Of a stretch of DNA of 64,000 nucleotides, positions 56,043 through 64,000 are shown piece after piece. Both the position numbers and the translations under genes were made by a program. The notes beneath the pieces were generated by a model. The model saw only the letters and a list, made by a program, of their open reading frames with translations. It was not told where the DNA came from and searched no databases. The stretch is from Reyranella sp. (GTDB lineage: Bacteria; Pseudomonadota; Alphaproteobacteria; Reyranellales; Reyranellaceae). The stretch spans positions 23,451-87,450 of the forward strand of contig NZ_JAUSBN010000009.1 in NCBI RefSeq assembly GCF_030651995.1, in the 5' to 3' direction. Each line of letters opens with the position of its first letter. The stretch's first letter is position 1.

Positions 56043-56138
56043 GCTCCTCGCCCCCGCTAGGGGGAGAGGCTGGGTGAGGGGGCGACGCACCCCCTGTAAC
56101 CCCCTCACCTAACCTCTCCCCCGATCGGGGGAGAGGAA
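56043..56138. repeat. pair of inverted palindromic repeat units (BIME-like)
   Basis: Unit 1 (about 56043-56082) contains the imperfect palindrome 56046-56069 followed by CTGGGTGAGGGGG. Unit 2 (56100-56138) is its near-perfect reverse complement, with the perfect 24-base palindrome 56113-56136 (GATC centre). This CTCTCCCCC/GGGGGAGAG repeat type is common between genes in alphaproteobacteria. Lying just after the stop of the leftward binding-protein gene, it could act as a terminator. Confidence 0.8.
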
Positions 56139-56146
56139 CATGAGAC

Positions 56147-57748
56147 TTACTTCATCGTGATCGGCGAGAAGTCCTGGAACCAGTTCTGGGCCTGCACGAA
56201 GCCCGTCACCTTGGTCGACAGGGCGCGCGGCGCCACGTCGTGGGTCACGAACAGGAACAGCGCGTCGTCGACGATCTTCTCGTGGACCTTCTTCAGCGCC
56301 TCGTCCTGCGCCTTCTGGTCGAAGGTCGTGCGCGCCTTCTCCAGCAACGCGTCCATGCCCGGGTCCTGGTAGAAGCCCCAGTTGGTGCCGTTGGGCGCCA
56401 CCAGCTTCGAATCGAGATGACGGATGAAGGCGGTGAACGGATCCTGGATGAAGTAGCTGAAGTTCAGCGCGCTGGCGCCCTTGGCCAGGTCCGACTTCGC
56501 GCCGGCCCGCCACAGGTTGATCAGCGTGTTCCACTCGGCGACCTCGAACTCGATCTTGATGCCGACATCGGCCAGGTTCTGCTGGATGTACTCGTTCATC
56601 GGCAGCGGCAGCATCTGGCCCGAGCCCGAGCTCGAGATCAGCACCTTCACGGTCACCGGCTTGGCCTTGCTGAAGCCCGCCTCGGCCAGCAGCTTCTTCG
56701 CCGCTTCCGGATCGAACTTCACGTCGAAGCTCGGGTTGCCGAACCACTGGCTGCCCGGCGTCAGGAAGCCCTTGGCCGGGATCATCATGCCCTTCAGCAG
56801 CACCTTAAGCCCCTCGCGGTCGACGGCGAGGTTGGCGGCCTTGCGCACGCGGATGTCCTTCCACGGCGAACCGTCGGCGAAGGAGAGGTGCCAGGTCCAG
56901 TTGTGCGGATAGGCGTTGCTGATGAGCTTGAAGCCGGCCTTCTCCAGGCTGGGGATCGCGTCGGGCGACGGCGCCTCGATCCAGTCGACCTGGCCCGAGC
57001 GCAGCGCCGCCGTGCGGGTCGCGGGCTCGGGAATCGGCAGCAGCACCATCTTGTCGAGCTTCGGCACGCGGGCCTTGTCCCAATAGTCCTTGTTCGGCGA
57101 CAGCTCGGCGCGGGTCTGCGGCTGGAAGGCCGTGAGCTTCCACGGGCCGGTGCCCGAGGGCGTCTGCGCGAACTTGTTCCAGTCCTTGCCGACCTTCTCC
57201 CACTGCGCCGGGCTCGACATCATCACCCAGGAGATCTGGTAGGGCAGGAAGGCGTCGGACGTCTTGGTCCGGATCTCCACCGTCCGGTCGTCGATCACCT
57301 TGTAGGAGGCGACGGCGGGAATGCGCGAGCGGCCCTGCGCGGCCTGCTTGGGATCGAACTGCGGGGACTTGTCGTTCAGGATCTTCTCGAGGTTCCACAC
57401 CACGGCGTCGGCCTTGAAGTCGCTGCCGTCATGGAACTTCACGCCGTCCCGCAGGGTGAAGGTCCAGCGCGTCGGATCGGCCTCGTCGACCTTCCACGAA
57501 GTGGCGAGGCCGGGCACCAGCACCGAGGCCTTGTCGGCGGAGGACAGGTCCCAATTGATCAGCCCGTCATAGAGCGTGTAGCCCATGAACCGCATGCCTT
57601 CGCCGCCCTGGTCGGTCTGGCCGGTGGTGAGCGGAATGTCCGAGGCGGTCATGCCGATGCGCAGCGTGCCCTGCGCCAGTACCGGGGTCGCGGCCAGCGA
57701 CGCCAGCAAAGCGACGGTCCTCAGAACGGCATTTTTGCGGAAGATCAT
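56147..57748 (-). CDS. ABC transporter substrate-binding protein, family 5
   Basis: A 533-residue periplasmic family 5 solute-binding protein. The signal peptide MIFRKNAVLRTVALLASLAA (cleavage near VLAQG) is followed by TLRIGMTASDIPLTTGQ, FTLRDGVKFHDGSDFKADAV and a long two-lobed domain. ATG 57748 is chosen because the extra residues in longer readings contain no signal-like sequence. No permease or ATPase genes accompany it. It is divergent from katG across 179 bases, in which an Irr-like box lies. Confidence 0.93.
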   Translation of the reverse strand: MIFRKNAVLRTVALLASLAATPVLAQGTLRIGMTASDIPLTTGQTDQGGEGMRFMGYTLYDGLINWDLSSADKASVLVPGLATSWKVDEADPTRWTFTLRDGVKFHDGSDFKADAVVWNLEKILNDKSPQFDPKQAAQGRSRIPAVASYKVIDDRTVEIRTKTSDAFLPYQISWVMMSSPAQWEKVGKDWNKFAQTPSGTGPWKLTAFQPQTRAELSPNKDYWDKARVPKLDKMVLLPIPEPATRTAALRSGQVDWIEAPSPDAIPSLEKAGFKLISNAYPHNWTWHLSFADGSPWKDIRVRKAANLAVDREGLKVLLKGMMIPAKGFLTPGSQWFGNPSFDVKFDPEAAKKLLAEAGFSKAKPVTVKVLISSSGSGQMLPLPMNEYIQQNLADVGIKIEFEVAEWNTLINLWRAGAKSDLAKGASALNFSYFIQDPFTAFIRHLDSKLVAPNGTNWGFYQDPGMDALLEKARTTFDQKAQDEALKKVHEKIVDDALFLFVTHDVAPRALSTKVTGFVQAQNWFQDFSPITMK

Positions 57749-57864
57749 GACGAAGGTCCCTGTTTTCCTTGTGGTCGTTGTCTCCGCAGACGCCAGAACC
57801 ATGCCAAAGGACAGGTGGCGCCGCCGTCCCGCCCGTTCGAGAGTGCCTGCGTTCGACAAAGAAC

Positions 57865-60108
<2,244 letters not shown>

Positions 60109-60127
60109 GCCGCGTGACCTGAAACAG

Positions 60128-60162
60128 AAAGCCCGCCCGGCGAGAGCCGCGGCGGGCTTTTT
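60128..60162 (+). terminator. rho-independent terminator of katG
   Basis: AAAGCCCGCC (60128-60137) pairs perfectly with GGCGGGCTTT (60151-60160) around a 13-base loop, and the stem ends in a run of five T. It lies 20 bases after the katG stop. Confidence 0.85.
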
Positions 60163-60170
60163 CATATCCC

Positions 60171-60213
60171 GTCATCTCGACCGGAGCCGCCCGAACGGCG
60201 GCGCAGTCGAGGG
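60171..60213. repeat. palindromic intergenic repeat (GTCATCTCGACCGGAG type)
   Basis: CTCGAC (60176-60181) pairs with GTCGAG (60206-60211), and GCCGCC/GGCGGC pair inside. The element begins GTCATCTCGACCGGAGC, a repeat type I recognise from many alphaproteobacterial intergenic regions. Its right edge directly touches the transposase remnant, so it may have taken part in the deletion that removed the rest of the insertion sequence. Confidence 0.6.
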
Positions 60214-60386
60214 AACTCGCGGAGTTCAACTTCAGTTACAACAACCGCAGTTCGCTCGGCGTAGGCGACCGCGCTCGCACCGTAAAGGCGCTCAAGGGCG
60301 TCAGCGGCAAGCGGCTGACGTACCACAAGGTTGTAAGGGTGAAGATGGCGCGGTTGCGCCAACTGCTTGCGCCGCTGCTACGCTAG
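60210..60386 (+). pseudogene. C-terminal remnant of an IS1595-family (ISXO2-like) transposase
   Basis: An open stretch reads RELAEFNFSYNNRSSLGVGD, then ARTVKALKGVSGKRLTYHK and a short tail ending at TAG 60384-60386. The pattern (L-A-E-F-x-F-x-Y-N-N-R-x-x-L-G-V-x-D and K-A-L-x-G-x-x-G-K-R-L-T-Y) is the C-terminus of IS1595-family DDE transposases. Everything upstream is missing and no start is present. The remnant lies at the left edge of the AT-richer island between katG and cobT. Confidence 0.7.
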
Positions 60387-60395
60387 ACAAGAAAA

Positions 60396-60417
60396 AAGCC
60401 CCGCTCGCGCGGGGCTT
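60396..60417 (-). terminator. rho-independent terminator of the leftward small genes
   Basis: AAGCCCCGC (60396-60404) pairs perfectly with GCGGGGCTT (60409-60417) around a four-base loop. On the minus strand the stem is followed by a T-run (complement of 60392-60397), so it ends leftward transcription from the 51-residue gene, whose stop is 20 bases before it. Confidence 0.85.
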
Positions 60418-60436
60418 CCCTGTTCGGTAGCAAATT

Positions 60437-60592
60437 CTACCGCGCAGCGACCCGACGAGGCTCTTTGTCGAAGATGTGGTCGTGACGATGCAGAGCTTGC
60501 TTGAACTCAGCATCCGCCTTCCACTCGCGAACCATTTCTTCGCGGCGTTCAGCTAGCTGTTCAATCAATGCGATTTGCATATCGCGTTCCAT
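60437..60592 (-). CDS. small charged protein, 51 residues, unknown function
   Basis: A short gene that is easy to miss: MERDMQIALIEQLAERREEM, then a helical, charged middle with HRHDHIFDKEP, ending RRVAAR. An excellent Shine-Dalgarno (AGGAGG, complement of 60598-60603) lies five bases before ATG 60592, and a strong terminator follows the stop, so expression is likely. No family is recognised; the sequence suggests one amphipathic helix. It follows the 162-residue gene on the same strand after 53 bases and is clearly lower in GC than the rest of the window. Confidence 0.7.
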   Translation of the reverse strand: MERDMQIALIEQLAERREEMVREWKADAEFKQALHRHDHIFDKEPRRVAAR

Positions 60593-60645
60593 CGTTACCT
60601 CCTCAGGTAAGTGTTAAACGCAGCGCCGGACATCAAGGTTGCAAC

Positions 60646-61134
60646 TCACGCGGCTGATGCTTTGCGACGCATCATCCACACGAGCTTCCCATGATGTACG
60701 TCAGCTTGCGCCACTTCGTACCCGCAACGATCAAACACTATGCTTACAGCATCGTGCTTGGCAAGCACCACACCGGCCACGTCTACATCACGTGTGATGC
60801 GAAACACTTCCTCAGGTCTGACATCATTTAGCAAGTTTTCGGTAGCGAGAAGCACAACATCTAGAACTTTCTTGCGACAATCCGCCGGTATATCGCCGGG
60901 AACGTCCAGTCCGCTCCAATAGTACTCCTCCTGATCCGGCGGGTACGCTCCAATTAGGCAAAAATGATACTCTAGATAATTGCACCCTGGAACCGGCCTG
61001 AGCCCAACTTCCACGTAATAATTGGTCTCCCGATCTGGGTCATGCCCCACTCGAACAAGCACATAATACGAAGATCCACGCCGAAACACTTCCGCATGGA
61101 ACGATTGGCCGAAGTCGACTGGAATAAATGCCAT
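60646..61134 (-). CDS. hypothetical protein, 162 residues
   Basis: A soluble protein with no recognised domain: MAFIPVDFGQSFHAEVFRRG, then SSYYVLVRVGHDPDRETNYY, a cysteine/tyrosine-rich middle (NYLEYHFCLIGAYPPDQEEYY), a helical stretch KKVLDVVLLATENLLNDV and a basic C-terminus WMMRRKASAA. Alternating strands and one helix suggest a small mixed fold. Codon use and GC are lower than in the flanking genes, indicating acquisition. It is transcribed leftward ahead of the 51-residue gene and may share its terminator. The Shine-Dalgarno is weak. Confidence 0.6.
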   Translation of the reverse strand: MAFIPVDFGQSFHAEVFRRGSSYYVLVRVGHDPDRETNYYVEVGLRPVPGCNYLEYHFCLIGAYPPDQEEYYWSGLDVPGDIPADCRKKVLDVVLLATENLLNDVRPEEVFRITRDVDVAGVVLAKHDAVSIVFDRCGYEVAQADVHHGKLVWMMRRKASAA

Positions 61135-61145
61135 GAATTAGGTCA

Positions 61146-61531
61146 CTTCTTGGCCTTCGCTCTCTTCTTAACTGCGGGCGGCGTAGGCTTTAGATGAGGG
61201 GTAGCAGGCGTACTCAACGCGGCGCGCAAAGCATTATCGCGCCCATTGTTCGCTTCCGGCGCCGACTATTGCCCGGCGCGTGATTGTCGCACGGTCTTTG
61301 CCATGGACTCCATCAAATGATAAAGGAACCCGTCGCGCTCAGTCGTGAGACGAAGGCGCGACGGGATAAGCCAGAAAGGCTTTTAAATCAGCTTATTTGG
61401 CGATCCGCACACTCCATAACGGGCCTCGTGTTCGTTGGGGGTTCTGCCCTAGGTGCCAGCTTGGCAGCGGAGACACCTTGGACACTCGATGTAGTCGGCG
61501 ACCTTTGGGTCGCCGTTCTGCTGTCGGACCA
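61146..61531. other. 386-base stretch without a convincing gene
   Basis: On the minus strand a stop-to-stop stretch (61143-61265) encodes 40 residues ending in a basic tail VKKRAKAKK, without a start codon; it may be the end of a truncated gene. A rightward 174-codon frame from 61284 runs antisense into the DUF5343 gene and shows no family features. A perfect 7-base-pair hairpin (61497-61503 with 61508-61514) lies 17 bases after the DUF5343 stop and may terminate it. Confidence 0.45.
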
Positions 61532-62257
61532 TCACAAATCAAGTCCCTTGAAATACTTAATTAAAGTCCAGACGGCGTTCTGCGTGGCATCGTCCATGTC
61601 GTGCGGCTTGAAGTGGTCCAATAGCATTTCAGAAGGGCGCTTGTCGGCCGGCGGCGGTGATGATGGTGGCGGATCGCGGTGGGTGCTCTTGCGGGGCGCT
61701 GTACGCTCCCAAGAGGGCGTCGCCGGAGCAGCCGTCGGAGCGTCTCCGGATCGCACTGAGCGCTTTTTCGCTCCATTGGACCGAGGTTTCTTGTTTCGGA
61801 GAATGTAGGGGCTGATCTTAATGTCGGCTTCGCGCGCAGCGTTCAAAAAGAACGTCGTCGCTTTGCGTGACACCTCATCTGCAGCCGGATATTCCCGCCT
61901 GAAAAGCTCATTGAACTGGCTTGGCGAGGCAGTTTCCAGGCTGAGATTGAACAGCGGTGCGTATGCGGACTGCAGGACGGCTCGTAGCGTTGCGGGCCAC
62001 TCGTCGGTCCCAAGTGCATCAACCAACTCCTGCAGCGTGCGCTGACTGTTGTTGCTCTGATCGATCAACCCCAGAAACCGTAGTCCGGTCATCACCTGAC
62101 TTCCGACCGCCCCAGAGAAAGTCGGCAAAACGCTACGATCCACGCGCTGTGGCATGCCGTGCTCTTTGAATTGAGCGAGAGCCGTCTTTACCGAAGCAAA
62201 GGCGGTGTAGGGGGCGGACAGCTGCCTCACGCTGTCATTGGTTTCTAACTCTGCCAT
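61532..62257 (-). CDS. DUF5343 domain-containing protein
   Basis: A 241-residue protein. Residues about 15-150 look like DUF5343: YTAFASVKTALAQFKEHGMP, RVDRSVLPTFSGAVGSQVMT, GLRFLGLIDQSNNS and YPAADEVSRKATTFFLNAAR. This is followed by a basic, proline/serine-rich linker (about 160-215) and a C-terminal helix (DATQNAVWTLIKYFKGL). DUF5343 function is unknown; the domain may be a winged-helix-like DNA-binding module and is found in mobile regions. ATG 62257 (MAELETNDS) has a weak AAGAGAG. A good sigma70-like promoter lies upstream. Confidence 0.75.
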   Translation of the reverse strand: MAELETNDSVRQLSAPYTAFASVKTALAQFKEHGMPQRVDRSVLPTFSGAVGSQVMTGLRFLGLIDQSNNSQRTLQELVDALGTDEWPATLRAVLQSAYAPLFNLSLETASPSQFNELFRREYPAADEVSRKATTFFLNAAREADIKISPYILRNKKPRSNGAKKRSVRSGDAPTAAPATPSWERTAPRKSTHRDPPPSSPPPADKRPSEMLLDHFKPHDMDDATQNAVWTLIKYFKGLDL

Positions 62258-62292
62258 TTTTCTCTCTTGAGAAATCGCGCGTCCATCTAATA

Positions 62293-62326
62293 GGCATATG
62301 ATATGCCAAATAGATTCCAAATGCAA
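62293..62326 (-). promoter_or_regulatory. candidate sigma70-type promoter with overlapping palindrome, DUF5343 gene
   Basis: Read on the minus strand: TTGCAT (complement of 62321-62326), a 17-base spacer, TATCAT (complement of 62298-62303), giving a start near 62291, about 34 bases before ATG 62257. A perfect 15-base palindrome GGCATAT-G-ATATGCC (62293-62307) covers the -10 box and is a likely repressor site. Confidence 0.55.
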
Positions 62327-62852
62327 ATCACCGGTACAAGAAACGCCAACAGCGGCGTTGCGCGTCCAGACGCAAGCGACAAAACCGCATTTCCTCTTAT
62401 AAACATAGGGTTTTGGCTATGAAAGAAAAGATGTCTTGTTGGAGCCTTTAGTGGCAATCCTCTAAGAAGGGTATCAATCGGGCAGGCCCGTAGACTGTTA
62501 TACGTAGAAGACCTATCCTCTCCAGCTCCCTCAGGAATTGCCAAGCACTAGGGAGTGAGCTTCTCGCATAACTACGCGTTCTATTTTAATTCAATGGGTT
62601 ACGATGATTAGAAGCCCATTTTGGACGAGATGGTCGAACTGATCGATTGGCATGGATCGGGAAAGGACTGGAACGCTACCAGCCGTGAGAACGACAGGGA
62701 ATGACTTTACTGTCCAAAAAGAACATGGCGTGAACAGATGAAAATTGACAGCGCTCACCGCCGCTACACCCTCGCGGTGCAACGGGTTTCACCGGCCTAT
62801 GACGCTCTAGTGTTATGGAAAATAGTGGCTGTTGCCAGGCTCTCCGGCGCGC
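62327..62852. other. AT-richer stretch without a convincing gene
   Basis: Short open frames exist on both strands (for example 62287-62544 and 62591-62782, minus strand), but they begin with TTG, have no Shine-Dalgarno and encode no recognisable sequence. No tRNA, terminator or repeat could be identified. It forms the right edge of the acquired region; the high-GC backbone resumes at about 62830. Confidence 0.5.
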
Positions 62853-63314
62853 TCAGACGAGCCGCGTCGCCTGGCTCACCGCCAACTGCCACCCGTCCTG
62901 CGCGGTGATGTACACGCACACCCAGCGGAAATCGTAGGTCTTCTGTTCCTTCACATTCAGGATCGGGCTCTTGCCGGTGACGATCACGGTCGGGCCGGCG
63001 AAGACTCGGAAGACGAGGTCGGTGGCGGGCGCTGCTTCGATCAGCGGTTCGCCGGCCATCGCCGCGACCAGGCGGGCGTCCTTGTTGTCGAGTTTCCCTG
63101 AGCCGTGTGTGTGCGTGAAGCTGTCGGCGTAGAGCGGGCGCAGGGCGGCGAAGTCCTTGGTGAGCACGGCCCGGGCAAGCTTCGCGCGGAAGTCGGTGAC
63201 TTCCTGGATGAACTTCTTGGCCTCCGCCGAATCTGGCTGGCGCGGCGGATGGGCGAAGGCTTCGGGAGCGAGAGCGAGAAGCGGGAGTCCCGCGAGCAGG
63301 GTGCGTCTACGCAT
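62853..63314 (-). CDS. secreted NTF2-like (SnoaL/DUF4440-type) protein
   Basis: A 153-residue protein with an N-terminal export signal, MRRRTLLAGLPLLALAPEAF (arginine-rich n-region, cleavage near FAHP), followed by an NTF2-like cone domain: FIQEVTDFRAKLARAVLTKD, FAALRPLYADSFTHTHGSG, and YDFRWVCVYITAQDGWQLAV. Members are small-molecule-binding proteins or enzymes; no catalytic residues are evident. It overlaps the end of cobT by eight bases, so it is co-transcribed with it, though nothing else ties it to cobalamin. Confidence 0.82.
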   Translation of the reverse strand: MRRRTLLAGLPLLALAPEAFAHPPRQPDSAEAKKFIQEVTDFRAKLARAVLTKDFAALRPLYADSFTHTHGSGKLDNKDARLVAAMAGEPLIEAAPATDLVFRVFAGPTVIVTGKSPILNVKEQKTYDFRWVCVYITAQDGWQLAVSQATRLV

Positions 63315-64000
63315 CCTTCGAGGATACGCCGGCCTCGGCGAAGGTCGCCATGCCGTTGTGGCAGGCGGCGGCTGCCTTGAGCAGCGGCACGGCGAGCGCC
63401 GCGGCCGAGGCTTCGCCCAGGCGCATGTCGAGGTCGAACAGCGGGCGTATCCCGAGTTCGGCGAGCAGGCGGGTGTGGCCGGGCTCTGCCGAGCGATGGG
63501 CGACCAGGCAATGATCGAGCGCGCGGCGGTCGACGGCGCGCAGCACCGCGGCGGCGGCAGTGCAGGCGAAGCCGTCGAGCAGCACCGGGATGCGGCCCAT
63601 GCGGGCGGCGACGATGGCGCCGGTCAGGGCCGCGAATTCCTCGCCGCCGACCGCAGCCAGCAGTTCGAGCGGATCGCGGCGGGCGATCGCCTCCTTGTGG
63701 CGGACCAGGGCCTCGTCGATCACCGCGATCTTGTGCGCCAGCGCCTTGCCGGAAACGCCGGTGCCGGGCCCGGCCCAGTCGGCACCCGTGCCGCCGTAGA
63801 GGGCAGCGCACAGCGTGGCGGCGGCGGTGGTGTTGGCGATGCCCATCTCGCCCAGGCACAGAACGTCGATGCCGGGCTCGGCCGCCATCATGCCGTAGGC
63901 CATGGCGTTGGCGGCGCGCGTCTCGTCCATCGCCGGCCCTTGCGTGAAGTCGGCGGTCGGATGGTCGAGGTCGAGTTCGTAGATGCGCAGGTCGGCGTCG
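63307..64000 (-). CDS. cobT: nicotinate-nucleotide-dimethylbenzimidazole phosphoribosyltransferase, C-terminal part
   Basis: CobT activates dimethylbenzimidazole to alpha-ribazole phosphate for the lower ligand of cobalamin, in the cytoplasm. The frame is open to the window edge, so the N-terminal third is missing; about 230 residues are seen. LCLGEMGIANTTAAA is the glycine-rich phosphate-binding stretch, and PLFDLDMRLGEASAAALAVP near the C-terminus holds the catalytic glutamate. FDLDMRLGE is nearly invariant in the family. The gene probably belongs to a cob cluster continuing to the right. Confidence 0.95.
   Translation of the reverse strand, partial: DADLRIYELDLDHPTADFTQGPAMDETRAANAMAYGMMAAEPGIDVLCLGEMGIANTTAAATLCAALYGGTGADWAGPGTGVSGKALAHKIAVIDEALVRHKEAIARRDPLELLAAVGGEEFAALTGAIVAARMGRIPVLLDGFACTAAAAVLRAVDRRALDHCLVAHRSAEPGHTRLLAELGIRPLFDLDMRLGEASAAALAVPLLKAAAACHNGMATFAEAGVSSKDA

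Noticed and set aside
61143..61265. A 40-residue leftward stretch ending in VKKRAKAKK just before the 162-residue gene
   Set aside because: It has no start codon and a stop just upstream; it may be a gene tail but cannot be called a gene.
61284..61808. A 174-codon rightward frame, partly outside known genes
   Set aside because: Its second half is antisense to the DUF5343 gene, no Shine-Dalgarno precedes it, and the sequence shows no domain; kept only as a note in the gap description.
62287..62544. An 85-codon leftward frame upstream of the DUF5343 gene
   Set aside because: It starts with TTG without a ribosome binding site and overlaps the promoter and palindrome of the DUF5343 gene.
63315..64000. 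Cobalamin riboswitch linked to cobT
   Set aside because: The upstream end of cobT lies outside the window, so no leader can be examined.

Overview
The window is high-GC, gene-dense DNA from an alphaproteobacterium, probably a soil or rhizosphere type from the Hyphomicrobiales/Rhodospirillales side (Bradyrhizobium- or Reyranella-like; genus not proven). The evidence is a full-length cyclic beta-1,2-glucan synthase (NdvB/ChvB type), the alphaproteobacterial secB/dnaQ/coaE and maf/aroE housekeeping genes, an Irr-like box in front of katG, and palindromic intergenic repeats of the kind common in these genomes. I see no rRNA, tRNA or CRISPR array. Two genes run off the window: acnA on the left and cobT on the right.

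Layout. 0-9.7 kb: the 3' half of acnA, a DinB-like gene, a VOC-hydrolase fusion, a nitroreductase, acs, an amidase, two leftward flavoenzyme genes and a SCO1-type copper protein. 9.7-16.7 kb: intracellular PHB depolymerase, a small fragment of an mscS gene, a PPP phosphatase, a YciI(DGPF)/ECF42 sigma factor/VOC module with two matching candidate promoters, recQ and two very small genes. 16.7-25.3 kb: the giant leftward ndvB. 25.5-36.1 kb: a leftward SDR/MBL hydrolase/beta-propeller operon facing an AMACR-like CoA-transferase gene, an EI24 protein, a lipoprotein, a membrane-anchored hydrolase facing a LytTR regulator, and a gentisate dioxygenase/C26 amidotransferase pair. 36.3-43.6 kb: secB, dnaQ, coaE, a quinone oxidoreductase, a sugar dehydrogenase, and the overlapping maf-aroE-thioesterase-MFS unit.

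43.6-57.9 kb is an uptake and catabolism region. It holds an aldo/keto reductase, a CMD-family protein, and a leftward set (FAD amine-oxidase-like enzyme, DUF2817 metallopeptidase-like protein, family 5 binding protein) facing a LysR regulator. Next to these is a five-gene PotABCD-type ABC operon with an amidase inside it, and a second lone family 5 binding protein. Together they look like import of an amide or polyamine-like compound, hydrolysis, and oxidation of the released amine; this is inferred from families and gene order only.

57.9-64 kb: katG with a clean terminator, then an AT-richer island (about 60.2-62.8 kb) with an IS1595-type transposase remnant, a 51-residue gene with an excellent ribosome binding site, an unrecognised 162-residue gene and a DUF5343 gene under its own candidate promoter. 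The window ends with a secreted NTF2-like gene overlapping the 3' end of cobT.

The strongest regulatory reads are the two TGTCGG-N17-CGTC elements of the ECF42 module and the Irr-like box at katG. The least explained DNA is the 60.2-62.8 kb island. All assignments rest on motif and family recognition by eye.
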